This document shows positions 1 through 8,092 of a DNA stretch of 64,000 nt, one piece after another. How positions within the stretch are numbered: the first letter of the stretch is position 1; every line of letters begins with the position of its first letter. The stretch is from Anabaena sp. WA102. Lineage in GTDB: Bacteria > Cyanobacteriota > Cyanobacteriia > Cyanobacteriales > Nostocaceae. Location of the stretch: assembly GCF_001277295.1 (NCBI RefSeq), contig NZ_CP011456.1, positions 4,592,001 through 4,656,000 on the forward strand, written 5' to 3'. A program made the position numbers and the translations under genes. Below the pieces are notes generated by a model that saw only the letters and a program-made list of their open reading frames with translations, was not told the DNA's origin and ran no database searches.

Positions 1-2994
1 AAATCCTGTTTCTTGGTCTGCTACCATGCCTTCTGTTTGGGCTGAAGCACCTGCTGTGGTTGGTGAGGGAATGGTGAAGCTACGAACTACCTCATAACCG
101 ATTTTACCGTTGCCTTTGTCTACTAATTTGAGTTGGGCGACATCTCCAGTGACACGACGGCTGGTGAAGACGTAGTAATCGTTGGTGACGGGACTGCGGT
201 ACAGGGCTAAACCGTAGGAACTGCGAGTAGATGCCGAATAAGGGGCAGCGAAAGGTACACTTTGGAAAATTGTGGCAGCATTGCTATCGGTAATATTTTC
301 TAAATAATTACCATTAGCACTGTTGGGGTTAATTTTGAAGATCGCTAGTTTATCATTATTTCTATCGCTTGCCACAGCAATATCAACTTTTTGACCACCT
401 AATGTAAATCCATATTGCAAATCAACGTTGTTGTAACGAATATCTGGATTACTAGGATTAATGGTTTGCAACAAGTTTCCAGCTAAATCATAAATTCGCA
501 AACCGCCATTTTTGACACTGGTTAAAACCAGACTCTTGCTAGAATCTGTAGCATTAACATAAATTGCTGGATCATCCGCATCGGCTCTTTGACTAAATGG
601 TAAACTACCATCATCTAAAAGCGCGGGACGGGTTTCTACAATTGGGGTAGCAGTGGGAACTACATCTGCACTCAAGGTGAGGATTTGCGTAAATTGGGTG
701 CCGCTGAAGTTGTTATCACTCACCAAAACAATGGATTGTGTACCATCTGCCAATTTTGGACCAAATGCCAGACCTTCAATATTATCTGTACCTGTGGGAT
801 GATTGCCGTCACTATTGGGCAAATTCAGGGTATCAAGATTTAATAACAGACGTTTTTGAGTAGGTTGAATTGCGGCTAGTTGATTAGCATTGAGACTACT
901 CAAGGAATCAACTGTATTAATGTCTGTTGCCCCTTGGAGGGTGATTTCATAGATTTTGATCGTGTTTCCTTGTCCGACAGCAAAGGAGCGCTCTAGGGCT
1001 AATAATGTGCCACGATTATCAATTGCTAATAAATCTACCAAACCGTTATCAGCCGCAGTTCCACCTGTAGGGGCTTTAGCAATAGGATCGGTAACATACA
1101 GATATTCTTTTTCTGGTTGTCCTGTCACCAAATTGTATTGAATAATCCGAGAACGAGCGCCTGTGGTAGTTGTAGAAATTGCACCATCTTGAAATAGGGC
1201 GCTTTCTGTAGCTGTGAATAGGGTTTTCTGGTCAGGTGTAATGCTTAAACTTTCAAATGCTAAGTTATTACGCACCCCTGAAGTTTGAGTATCACCAGTA
1301 TCAACAACATTATTGGTGTTAGTATCTTGAACAACTGGGAGGAATTTTTTAGGCACTGCTAAAGAACGAATTTCCTGTCCTGTAGTCAGATTAAACTCTT
1401 TAATGAAAGGATTGGTGACGCGACTTGCACCTAAATCTGGTCTAACTTCTCCTTCTGAGGAGATTAAAACTGTCCCATTGCTAGTTAAAGCAATACCTTC
1501 TGGATCTAAGCTATTAACTGCAAAAGGATTACCATTAATATCCTTGAGTTGGACAACATTGGTAAAAGTTACCGTATTGGTAACAGGGTCAAGAGTGAAG
1601 GTATAAAAACGGGCATTGGATGAGCGATCGTCAGAAATGGCATAATAGCGATTATTTACCGCATCATAAGTTACACCGGACAATCCACCCAAGCCAACTT
1701 GTTGACCATTTACTGTTCCCGCAGCGCCAGAGGGAACAAAACCGGTATTGAAAATAGTTTGTCCTTTAAATCCAGCACTAACAGCCGTTTTTCCTGCTTC
1801 TGTTACACCAACTTGCACATCTGCATACACTAACCGATGGTCAGAACTAGGGAAACCACCAGGAAGACTAGAGTTAAAAGTTCCTACTAATGGGAAATTT
1901 GCATCAGTATTGCTAGGCCAATACACTTCTGATTTACTAATTTGTAAGTCAGAGGAAGGAAGTACATAGTCTGTTCTCAGATTTCCCGGTGCAGTATCAG
2001 CAAAGTCTGCGGTGTCGAAAGCAAAATTACCCTTGTGATTGTTATTTGCCTGACCTTGTGAAGTTGCCTGTTGAGGAGCGCCTAAACTGGTGGGGATAAC
2101 ATTTGTATTGATACTGGGATTTAGTAACAGTTGGCGAATTGCATTGTTATAACTGTCACCATCTAAGGGGTCAGCATTTTGATCACCCATGATGACAAAG
2201 CTTGAACCAGCAGCAAGATTACCCTTTTTACCGCTATCATCATAGATATAATCACCTTTGCCTGGGGTAATATAATCTGCCCAAAAGCGGATTTCATCAC
2301 TATTGCGCTTACCGTTGCGGTCTTCAGTTGCGTCAAAAGTGGGTGGTGTGGGGTGACTAACCAGAACATGAACTGTTTCCCCATTTACTGTAATTGGTAC
2401 ATCCCAATGACTTTTAGAAGATAAGCGGAGAACGTTAATTTCTTCAGGTGAATAAAAACCGTTTAAGTTCTCATTTACTGAAGTTGCAGGATTATCTAAA
2501 CTTGGGTCATTTGTTAATAAGTTTCCCGGCATATCCTTCCACAAGAAATTCTGGAAGGTGCGGACGTTAGCTGTATCAATAGGATATTTAGAAAGTAACA
2601 ACATTCCAAACTGTCCAGGGAAATTCCCAAACCCAAAAGCATCATCACCGTATCCTGTTGCGCCTGGGGTTGTAACTGTTGCACCATTATTATTTAAGTC
2701 AAAACCGGAAGCAATTCCAGTATTAGAAGGAGCAATATAAAAGTAGGGATAATTAATTGGTGTCGCACCATTTTGACTGATTTGCAGATAATTTTGTTGG
2801 AAAAGATTTACTGCTTCGGTCGAATAGTCAAATTCATTGATTAATAATACATCAGGGTTGTTGCGTTGAATAATTTCAGCAACGGTTTTTGCTTGAGCGT
2901 TGTTAGGGGTAGATAAATCAGTTACTAACTGACCGTCAGCGTTGCGATTGAGGGACGCATTAAATTGGGAAAAGCGGACTGTAGTAAGTACCAT
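1..2994 (-). CDS. Endonuclease/exonuclease/phosphatase - esterase-like - phytase multidomain protein (C-terminus outside window)
   Basis: Open for 998 codons from ATG at 2994 to the window edge with no stop, so the C-terminus is missing. Residues about 1-390 form an endonuclease/exonuclease/phosphatase fold: NEFD near the start, MGDQNADP in the middle and SSDHRLV near the end are the expected catalytic motifs. Residues about 390-770 look like the 'esterase-like activity of phytase' domain (GLSGVTYD, AISDDR). From about 780 a 3-phytase-like beta-propeller begins (ADADDPAIY, GLRIYDLAGN). The combination suggests release of phosphate from extracellular organic phosphate. No N-terminal signal peptide is visible; proteins of this kind are often exported through C-terminal signals, which cannot be seen here. 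A Pho-box-like element lies about 100 bp upstream. Domain calls are firm; substrate is inferred. Confidence 0.85.
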   Translation of the reverse strand, partial: MVLTTVRFSQFNASLNRNADGQLVTDLSTPNNAQAKTVAEIIQRNNPDVLLINEFDYSTEAVNLFQQNYLQISQNGATPINYPYFYIAPSNTGIASGFDLNNNGATVTTPGATGYGDDAFGFGNFPGQFGMLLLSKYPIDTANVRTFQNFLWKDMPGNLLTNDPSLDNPATSVNENLNGFYSPEEINVLRLSSKSHWDVPITVNGETVHVLVSHPTPPTFDATEDRNGKRNSDEIRFWADYITPGKGDYIYDDSGKKGNLAAGSSFVIMGDQNADPLDGDSYNNAIRQLLLNPSINTNVIPTSLGAPQQATSQGQANNNHKGNFAFDTADFADTAPGNLRTDYVLPSSDLQISKSEVYWPSNTDANFPLVGTFNSSLPGGFPSSDHRLVYADVQVGVTEAGKTAVSAGFKGQTIFNTGFVPSGAAGTVNGQQVGLGGLSGVTYDAVNNRYYAISDDRSSNARFYTFTLDPVTNTVTFTNVVQLKDINGNPFAVNSLDPEGIALTSNGTVLISSEGEVRPDLGASRVTNPFIKEFNLTTGQEIRSLAVPKKFLPVVQDTNTNNVVDTGDTQTSGVRNNLAFESLSITPDQKTLFTATESALFQDGAISTTTTGARSRIIQYNLVTGQPEKEYLYVTDPIAKAPTGGTAADNGLVDLLAIDNRGTLLALERSFAVGQGNTIKIYEITLQGATDINTVDSLSSLNANQLAAIQPTQKRLLLNLDTLNLPNSDGNHPTGTDNIEGLAFGPKLADGTQSIVLVSDNNFSGTQFTQILTLSADVVPTATPIVETRPALLDDGSLPFSQRADADDPAIYVNATDSSKSLVLTSVKNGGLRIYDLAGNLLQTINPSNPDIRYNNVDLQYGFTLGGQKVDIAVASDRNNDKLAIFKINPNSANGNYLENITDSNAATIFQSVPFAAPYSASTRSSYGLALYRSPVTNDYYVFTSRRVTGDVAQLKLVDKGNGKIGYEVVRSFTIPSPTTAGASAQTEGMVADQETGF

Positions 2995-3096
2995 ATTTTT
3001 TATGCAGATTTAGCTTACACAAAGATAATCTGGTTACAGAAAATTGCAGATAATGGCATCAAGAATATCAGTCAAAAGTTAAGATACTATTGTCTA

Positions 3097-3126
3097 TAGT
3101 TCAGATTTATTTAAGTGTTGATTAAG
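3097..3126 (-). promoter_or_regulatory. Putative Pho box upstream of the phytase gene
   Basis: Read on the minus strand, three 8-nt repeats lie in an exact 11-nt register: CTTAATCA, CTTAAATA, CTGAACTA, each separated by 3 nt. A further CTTAACTT lies at 3076-3083, 21 nt from its neighbour. Cyanobacterial PhoB-type (SphR) sites are tandem CTTAACCT-like octamers with 3-nt spacers, so spacing and sequence both fit. The site is about 100 nt upstream of the phytase ATG. Binding is inferred. Confidence 0.45.
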
Positions 3127-3136
3127 CTTACAGTTT

Positions 3137-3169
3137 AGATCCCCGACTTCTTAGAGAAGTCGGGGATCT
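3137..3169. repeat. Palindromic hairpin repeat, copy 1 (AGATCCCCGACTTCT family)
   Basis: Perfect 15-bp arms (AGATCCCCGACTTCT and its complement) around a 3-nt loop. The same palindrome occurs six times in the window, always between genes. This copy lies upstream of the phytase gene. It could form a strong RNA hairpin on either strand. Confidence 0.85.
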
Positions 3170-3379
3170 TTTAGTCTTTAGTAAAAAAGGACTTTCTCAA
3201 TTATGGGGGTCTATTCTCATTATTATTGAGAATTTTATCAATAATTCAACGAGTTTTGGTGATTTCAGCTAGGGGGCTTGACAGTGTTCCGAGTTTTGGG
3301 TATGCTAATGGTAAGCGTGGGAAAGTGTGCGTCCATATATATAGAGTTTTTATTTATCAAGATTATAATTTTCAAATTA

Positions 3380-3424
3380 ATTGTCTGAATCAGGATTTGC
3401 ACCGATTAAAGGATGTAGAGGATT
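3380..3424 (+). repeat. Interspersed repeat, 'CTGAATCAGGAT' family, solitary half element
   Basis: Degenerate copy of the repeat that forms the ends of the MITE-like elements in the 28-34 kb island. Here only one arm is present, in the 460-bp gap between the phytase gene and the defence-like operon. Apart from this and the hairpin and Pho-like site I see nothing else in that gap. Confidence 0.6.
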
Positions 3425-3453
3425 TTAGTTTCTGTTTTCGCAACTGCTAACAT

Positions 3454-4311
3454 TCAAACATCTATAGTTTTATCTGAATCGCTTTTAGAATAATTAATAT
3501 TCCCGTCTAAGTCTGCTTCTCCAAGATGATTTTTACCTGTTTTATCAAAAACTTCTAAATGAGAAGCTTGACCATAATGTAAATTATCTACATACCAATA
3601 GCGTTCTGTATTTGATTCAAGGTAAATAACTCTTGCTTGACATTTATTGGCTGTTTTTTTAAATCTTGTGGTATCTCGTAAAATTGTCTGTTTATCCGTT
3701 GGTGATTTTGTGCTATCAAAAGAATATTCTAATTGACTTACATTTAGCTTATGTTCTAACCAAAATTCCAGAGCTAATTTACTGTCTATACCATCTAAAC
3801 ATATCAGATTGATTTCATCATTATTTTTAATAATAGTAATTAGACAATTATTTTTGATATTGGGGTGCGCTATTCTAAAACTAGAATTTGCAAAATTAAT
3901 TAATAAATATTCACTGTCAGGATTTTGTAATTTTCTTTCTGTAACTTCAGCTAATGAAGTATCATTCACATTTTTACAATTATCATCACTAATTAAACAA
4001 TCAAATAAATCTTCTGAAGAATGTAATTGTTCGGTACACCATTCTTGGGGATTTGATTTATTAAAAACTATATTAATAAAAGCTGTTTTTAAAGATTTAT
4101 CTTTAAGTAGATTCAAACTGGTATGAAAGTTAAAACCTCTAATCGCTTTATATTTAATAAATATAGCACTTTCTCCTTTGTAAAGCTTCTTCTTTTGAAT
4201 TTTTTCATTAATTAATAGAAAAATAGCAGTGAATGTTTTCACTGCATCTCGAAATTCTGCTTCGTTAAGATACTGACCCTCTAGAGACACCTCATTAATA
4301 AATATTTCCAT
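3454..4311 (-). CDS. Third gene of DUF262/ATPase operon; C-terminus resembles colicin-E3-type ribonuclease
   Basis: A 285-residue protein starting 3 bp after the ATPase gene, so translated as part of one operon. The first ~200 residues match nothing I recognise. The last ~50 carry a pattern like the cytotoxic ribonuclease domain of colicin E3: D242, H245, then HLEVFDKTG, then HLGEAD (E253, H262, D267). In colicin E3 the catalytic Asp and His are spaced D-x2-H as here, but the Glu follows 4 residues later rather than 8, and I see no arginine after the Glu, so activity is uncertain. Its place beside an ATPase and a DUF262 protein makes an effector role plausible. It could equally be an accessory protein of unknown function. 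Confidence 0.5.
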   Translation of the reverse strand: MEIFINEVSLEGQYLNEAEFRDAVKTFTAIFLLINEKIQKKKLYKGESAIFIKYKAIRGFNFHTSLNLLKDKSLKTAFINIVFNKSNPQEWCTEQLHSSEDLFDCLISDDNCKNVNDTSLAEVTERKLQNPDSEYLLINFANSSFRIAHPNIKNNCLITIIKNNDEINLICLDGIDSKLALEFWLEHKLNVSQLEYSFDSTKSPTDKQTILRDTTRFKKTANKCQARVIYLESNTERYWYVDNLHYGQASHLEVFDKTGKNHLGEADLDGNINYSKSDSDKTIDV

Positions 4312-4314
4312 TTT

Positions 4315-5697
4315 TTACATCCCGAAAAGTCGTGCAAAATCTTTATCCATTTGGTCAAAAAATCCTTCTGGCCATTCTTCAATTCCCCCATTAGGTTGGA
4401 CAGGAATTTGCACAACTGGCTGTTCTGGATTTTGTTGAAAATATAAGATACTTAAGTCTTCATGAGTAATAATATCATCAAGAACAGCGATTCGCAAGGC
4501 ATTTAAAATATGATCACTATGGGATTCAATAAAAACTTGTACACCACAACTACTCACTTTAGCTAAAAATTTAGCTAGTCGTGATTGTGCTTTGGGATGT
4601 AAATGTGCTTCAGGATTTTCGACTATTAATATTTCTCCTTCTTTAGCAATCAAACCTGAAACAACAATTGGTAAAATGTAACTATATCCAAATCCCACAT
4701 TAGCTGGTCTAAAACGGTCTTTTGATGTGCTAGTATTAAATAAAAGTTCGAGGATATTACTTTCAGAACTGGGAACTTCAACTTTTGCGCCATTAAATAT
4801 TTCGTTCAGCCATTCTTCGGTTTGGGTAGCTAGTGTTTTTGCATCTTCACCTAAGCATAGTTTTTCATTAACTAAATCATCTCTTTTTTTATAGAGTAAG
4901 TTAACTGTAAATTCACCTTTTGCACCCACATTAGGAAATTTGTTGATGGTAGATTTTAAATAATATTCTTGAGGACCCAGACGGTCTGCGGAGATATAGT
5001 GAATATGACTAAAGTTTAAAGATTTATGTAACCACTCTGATGCTATTTCCTGATATATATTATCAATATTATCAACCATAAGATAATGTTGTTCAGGTAT
5101 TAAATTATTTATAAGAGTACCTCCATTATATGAATTTGTATTATTATTTTTATCTATAATATTAATATTATAATGAACTATAAATTTGCTTAAAAAATTA
5201 CTTAATTGAGGTTCATAAATAGAAATTATTTTATATAAATCACTTTTATTAATATGCTCATCTTGCAAAAAATTTAATTCTAATTCATCGTAAAATTGAA
5301 TTTTCTTAATTTTCCCTACCATGTCATCTTCTGAATTTTCACTCAAAAAGTATTTAGCATCTCCACTTATGTTGAATTTAGTATACTTATTAGGATTACT
5401 TGTATCATAAATTTCAACTAATTTATTGTAACAATATTGCAAAATAATGTCTTCATTTCTAGAATTGTTTATATTTCTAACATCATTAAAACTATTTAAA
5501 CTTACACTATTACCATTTAGCAAAATTTGATCAGTATTTTCATTATGATCAATAGATTGTCGCATTAATAGTAAAGACTGAAGCAGTGTTGATTTACCAC
5601 ATCCATTTATTCCTGTAAGCAGTGTTAATTGTCCTAACGGAAAAGCTATTCTTTCTTTAAAGCATTTGAAATTTTCTAATTCAATTTGAGTTAGCAT
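4315..5697 (-). CDS. AAA (ABC-type) ATPase with C-terminal DUF3696
   Basis: 460 residues. Walker A is GINGCGKST at 29-37. A signature-like VGFGYSY is at 334-340, Walker B ILIVENPEAHLHP at 356-368, and the switch region SHSDH at 392-396. The tail with GGIEEWPEGFFDQ around 437-449 is typical of DUF3696. ATPases of this OLD/RecF-like group often sit in phage-defence or nuclease operons. The middle (90-230) is Asn-rich and poorly conserved in appearance. It lies between the DUF262 gene (2-bp gap) and the putative ribonuclease gene (3-bp gap), so the three proteins probably work together. The ATPase assignment is firm; the defence role is inferred from context. Confidence 0.85.
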   Translation of the reverse strand: MLTQIELENFKCFKERIAFPLGQLTLLTGINGCGKSTLLQSLLLMRQSIDHNENTDQILLNGNSVSLNSFNDVRNINNSRNEDIILQYCYNKLVEIYDTSNPNKYTKFNISGDAKYFLSENSEDDMVGKIKKIQFYDELELNFLQDEHINKSDLYKIISIYEPQLSNFLSKFIVHYNINIIDKNNNTNSYNGGTLINNLIPEQHYLMVDNIDNIYQEIASEWLHKSLNFSHIHYISADRLGPQEYYLKSTINKFPNVGAKGEFTVNLLYKKRDDLVNEKLCLGEDAKTLATQTEEWLNEIFNGAKVEVPSSESNILELLFNTSTSKDRFRPANVGFGYSYILPIVVSGLIAKEGEILIVENPEAHLHPKAQSRLAKFLAKVSSCGVQVFIESHSDHILNALRIAVLDDIITHEDLSILYFQQNPEQPVVQIPVQPNGGIEEWPEGFFDQMDKDFARLFGM

Positions 5698-5699
5698 AC

Positions 5700-6824
5700 C
5701 TATACATCCCCTAAAATTTCTTGTGCTAATTTAAATCTAACAAGGACTTTTTTCCTGCTATTTGTACCATATTTAACTGCATTAATATATTCTTTATTTT
5801 CTAGCAATTTATCAAAATTATCTTGAATAGATTTTTTATTATCTTCCAGGAATTGATCGTTATTTACAGAAAAGAAATAAGAAACAGATTCAAAAATAGC
5901 AATATTTATTCTTCCTCTGCTTTTTCCTGCGGGTAAACGGAAATTTTTATTACCAAAAAACTCAAAAGTCAAATTCATAACTCTCTTGAAATCATTTTTT
6001 AAAGCATCTATTTCTTCATTTTGCATCAAATTGATCTTTTTCATTGCATTTTCAACAAAATCACTTAAATCATTCTGATATTCTTTTTCATAATCAAAAA
6101 TTCTAAACGCTAAATAGCGCAAAATAACTTCTCTATCTTTCATTCTTGTAGCAGATATTCCATAATCAATAGCTCTTTTGAAATAGTCTGTTTCTGATAA
6201 TTCTTTGAGTAGTTGAGTAGATTTTCCCGAAAATATACAATTTCTAACTTCTTGACGTTCAAGTTTTGTACCACCAGTATTGATTCTATTAAAAATATCA
6301 TAAACAACTTTAGCTGGTACAGAAGGTCTGATCAAATATAGATTAAGTTTTTTATCTTCTATTCTGGTTTGATAGTCACCAGGGAGTTTTTTGAGTCCTG
6401 AAAAATTATATCCATTCAAATCAGTTAAAGCTTCTAAACCTTTTAATTTAAATTCATCATTAACAAACTCATGTAAAGTTGATGTTCGTTGTAAACCATC
6501 TACAATAATATACTTACCTTCTACGGTTTGATTAACATACCAAGGAGGTAAGGGAAAGTTAAGGATAACTGATTCAATAAATTTACTTTTCTGTTCTGGT
6601 TTCCAAACTAGATTACGTTGAAAATCAGGATCAATAATCAGTTTACCATTATCATATTTTCTCATTAACTCAAAAATTGTTTGCGGTTCTTCTCGAATGT
6701 CAATGTCTGCTGTATTTGGATGATATGGATGATAAGGATATAAACCTCCGTTATCATCTCTTTCTTCTTCAGCAGTATCTTCATCTTTCTCAATGACATC
6801 GCTATCTTGTAATTCTTCATCCAT
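5700..6824 (-). CDS. DUF262 domain protein (ParB/GmrSD-like N-terminal fold)
   Basis: 374 residues, first gene of a three-gene operon. After an acidic leader (1-25) come the hallmark motifs of DUF262: IDPDFQR at 64-70 and DGLQR at 109-113 (usually DGQQR; here Gln is Leu). These form a ParB/sulfiredoxin-like nucleotide-binding site, as in the GmrS half of type IV restriction enzymes. No C-terminal HNH (DUF1524) nuclease domain is seen, so if it is a restriction-like protein it depends on partners. Promoter presumably lies in the 115-bp gap 6825-6938. Confidence 0.8.
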   Translation of the reverse strand: MDEELQDSDVIEKDEDTAEEERDDNGGLYPYHPYHPNTADIDIREEPQTIFELMRKYDNGKLIIDPDFQRNLVWKPEQKSKFIESVILNFPLPPWYVNQTVEGKYIIVDGLQRTSTLHEFVNDEFKLKGLEALTDLNGYNFSGLKKLPGDYQTRIEDKKLNLYLIRPSVPAKVVYDIFNRINTGGTKLERQEVRNCIFSGKSTQLLKELSETDYFKRAIDYGISATRMKDREVILRYLAFRIFDYEKEYQNDLSDFVENAMKKINLMQNEEIDALKNDFKRVMNLTFEFFGNKNFRLPAGKSRGRINIAIFESVSYFFSVNNDQFLEDNKKSIQDNFDKLLENKEYINAVKYGTNSRKKVLVRFKLAQEILGDV

Positions 6825-6938
6825 ATCTTTTACTCCTTTTCTTTTCTAAAGTGCTTAACAGTTTGATTATGACATCTTTGAGAAGAATAGAATGGGTTAT
6901 AGCTACTTATGACGAATTTATGAGATAGCGACTTTCAT

Positions 6939-7685
6939 TTATTCCCCCTTCATAAATTCCAAATACCCTTTGCTCAATTCTTCCACAGATAAATCATAAA
7001 ACTGTTTACCGTGTTCTGGGGTTGCTAAATCTGGATTTGAACCCATACGACCATCTGGATAACGAGAACGAAAATCAACAGCACTATAAATTTTATGTCC
7101 ACTAGCAACTTCTGGAGCAAGAAAAGCTTTTTTAATTGCTTCTGGATAAACATATTGGGTAACAGCTACTTCGCTAGGGGTAGCGTGAGAACCTTCTTGA
7201 TTACCATATAATTCTTTGGCAAGTTTGTACACTGAACCACCCATAAACCAATTAGCAACTTGACATTGCACTTTTGCGGAATTGGGAATTTGCAAATCTT
7301 CTAAATGAGCGTAAGTTTCCGAAAAAGCTGCTTTGAGGGTAGCGATATTTCCCCCATGTCCATTAATAAAATAGAATTTGGTAAAACCAGCTTTGACTAA
7401 ACAGGTTAAATAATCTTTTATTACTAAAATTAATGTGCTGGGACGTAAACTAATTGTGCCGGGAAAAGCAGTATGATGTAATGCCATGCCTACATTAATT
7501 GTTGGCGCTACCATTGCTTGAGTTGCTTCACCAACACCTTTGGATATGGATTCTGCACAAATTGCATCAGTCCCAATTAATCCCGTTGGTCCATGTTGTT
7601 CTGTTGAACCAATGGGTAAAATAATTCCTTGAGATTGTTGTAGATAAGTTTCAACTTCTGGCCAAGTGCTTAAATGTAAGAGCAT
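6939..7685 (-). CDS. Creatininase family amidohydrolase
   Basis: 248 residues, the usual family length. Metal ligands are visible: E29 and H31 in GSTEQHGP, D40 in GTDAI, the INGHGGN motif near 107-113, and EGSHATPSE near 164. The family hydrolyses cyclic or linear C-N bonds with two metals; members include creatininase, FAPy deformylase and the mycofactocin protease MftE. The substrate cannot be told from sequence. It stands alone between the defence-like operon and a hairpin repeat. Confidence 0.88.
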   Translation of the reverse strand: MLLHLSTWPEVETYLQQSQGIILPIGSTEQHGPTGLIGTDAICAESISKGVGEATQAMVAPTINVGMALHHTAFPGTISLRPSTLILVIKDYLTCLVKAGFTKFYFINGHGGNIATLKAAFSETYAHLEDLQIPNSAKVQCQVANWFMGGSVYKLAKELYGNQEGSHATPSEVAVTQYVYPEAIKKAFLAPEVASGHKIYSAVDFRSRYPDGRMGSNPDLATPEHGKQFYDLSVEELSKGYLEFMKGE

Positions 7686-7731
7686 TTTTTATTAAGAATT
7701 AAGAACTTTACAACTAATTATCATAATACCC

Positions 7732-7795
7732 AGATCCCCGACTTCTGAGCTAAATTCATAATATGATTAACAAATCAAAAAGAAGTCGGGGATCT
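7732..7795. repeat. Palindromic hairpin repeat, copy 2, interrupted by 34 bp
   Basis: Same 15-bp arms as the other copies (7732-7746 and 7781-7795), but with 34 AT-rich bases between them in place of the usual 2-3 nt loop. The arms are still perfect, so either the insertion is recent or the arms are held by selection or conversion. Confidence 0.85.
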
Positions 7796-7806
7796 TAATT
7801 TGTAAA

Positions 7807-8025
7807 TTACCCAACAATTTCCCACCAACCGAAAGCGGGACCGATAAAGCGGATGATTATCCAGGCAACTACCATAGATCCAATACCTATCCATGCACCA
7901 CGAGTGGTGATAGCGACAAATTGTGAGGCTTGGGTTTTTGTGATGGGAACCCAAGGTAAGATTTTTGTAGTGTCTTGTCCGTAGTCTTCTCCGAGTGAGT
8001 TTTTACGGCGTTTTGCTTCACCCAT
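7807..8025 (-). CDS. DUF2839 small membrane protein
   Basis: 72 residues. The start MGEAKRRK and the overall layout match the cyanobacterial DUF2839 family. One hydrophobic helix at about 44-62 (GAWIGIGSMVVAWIIIRFIG region) predicts a single-pass membrane protein with a basic N-terminus. Function unknown. Confidence 0.85.
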   Translation of the reverse strand: MGEAKRRKNSLGEDYGQDTTKILPWVPITKTQASQFVAITTRGAWIGIGSMVVAWIIIRFIGPAFGWWEIVG

Positions 8026-8092
8026 AATTCGATAATTTAGTTTGTTTTTGAGTTTATTTTAAATTCTAATAGAAATTCGGCAGGGAAATTAA

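Noticed and set aside
956..2740. Several 60-75 codon frames on both strands within the phytase gene
   Set aside because: All are overlapped by the continuous 998-codon minus-strand frame with clear domain motifs.
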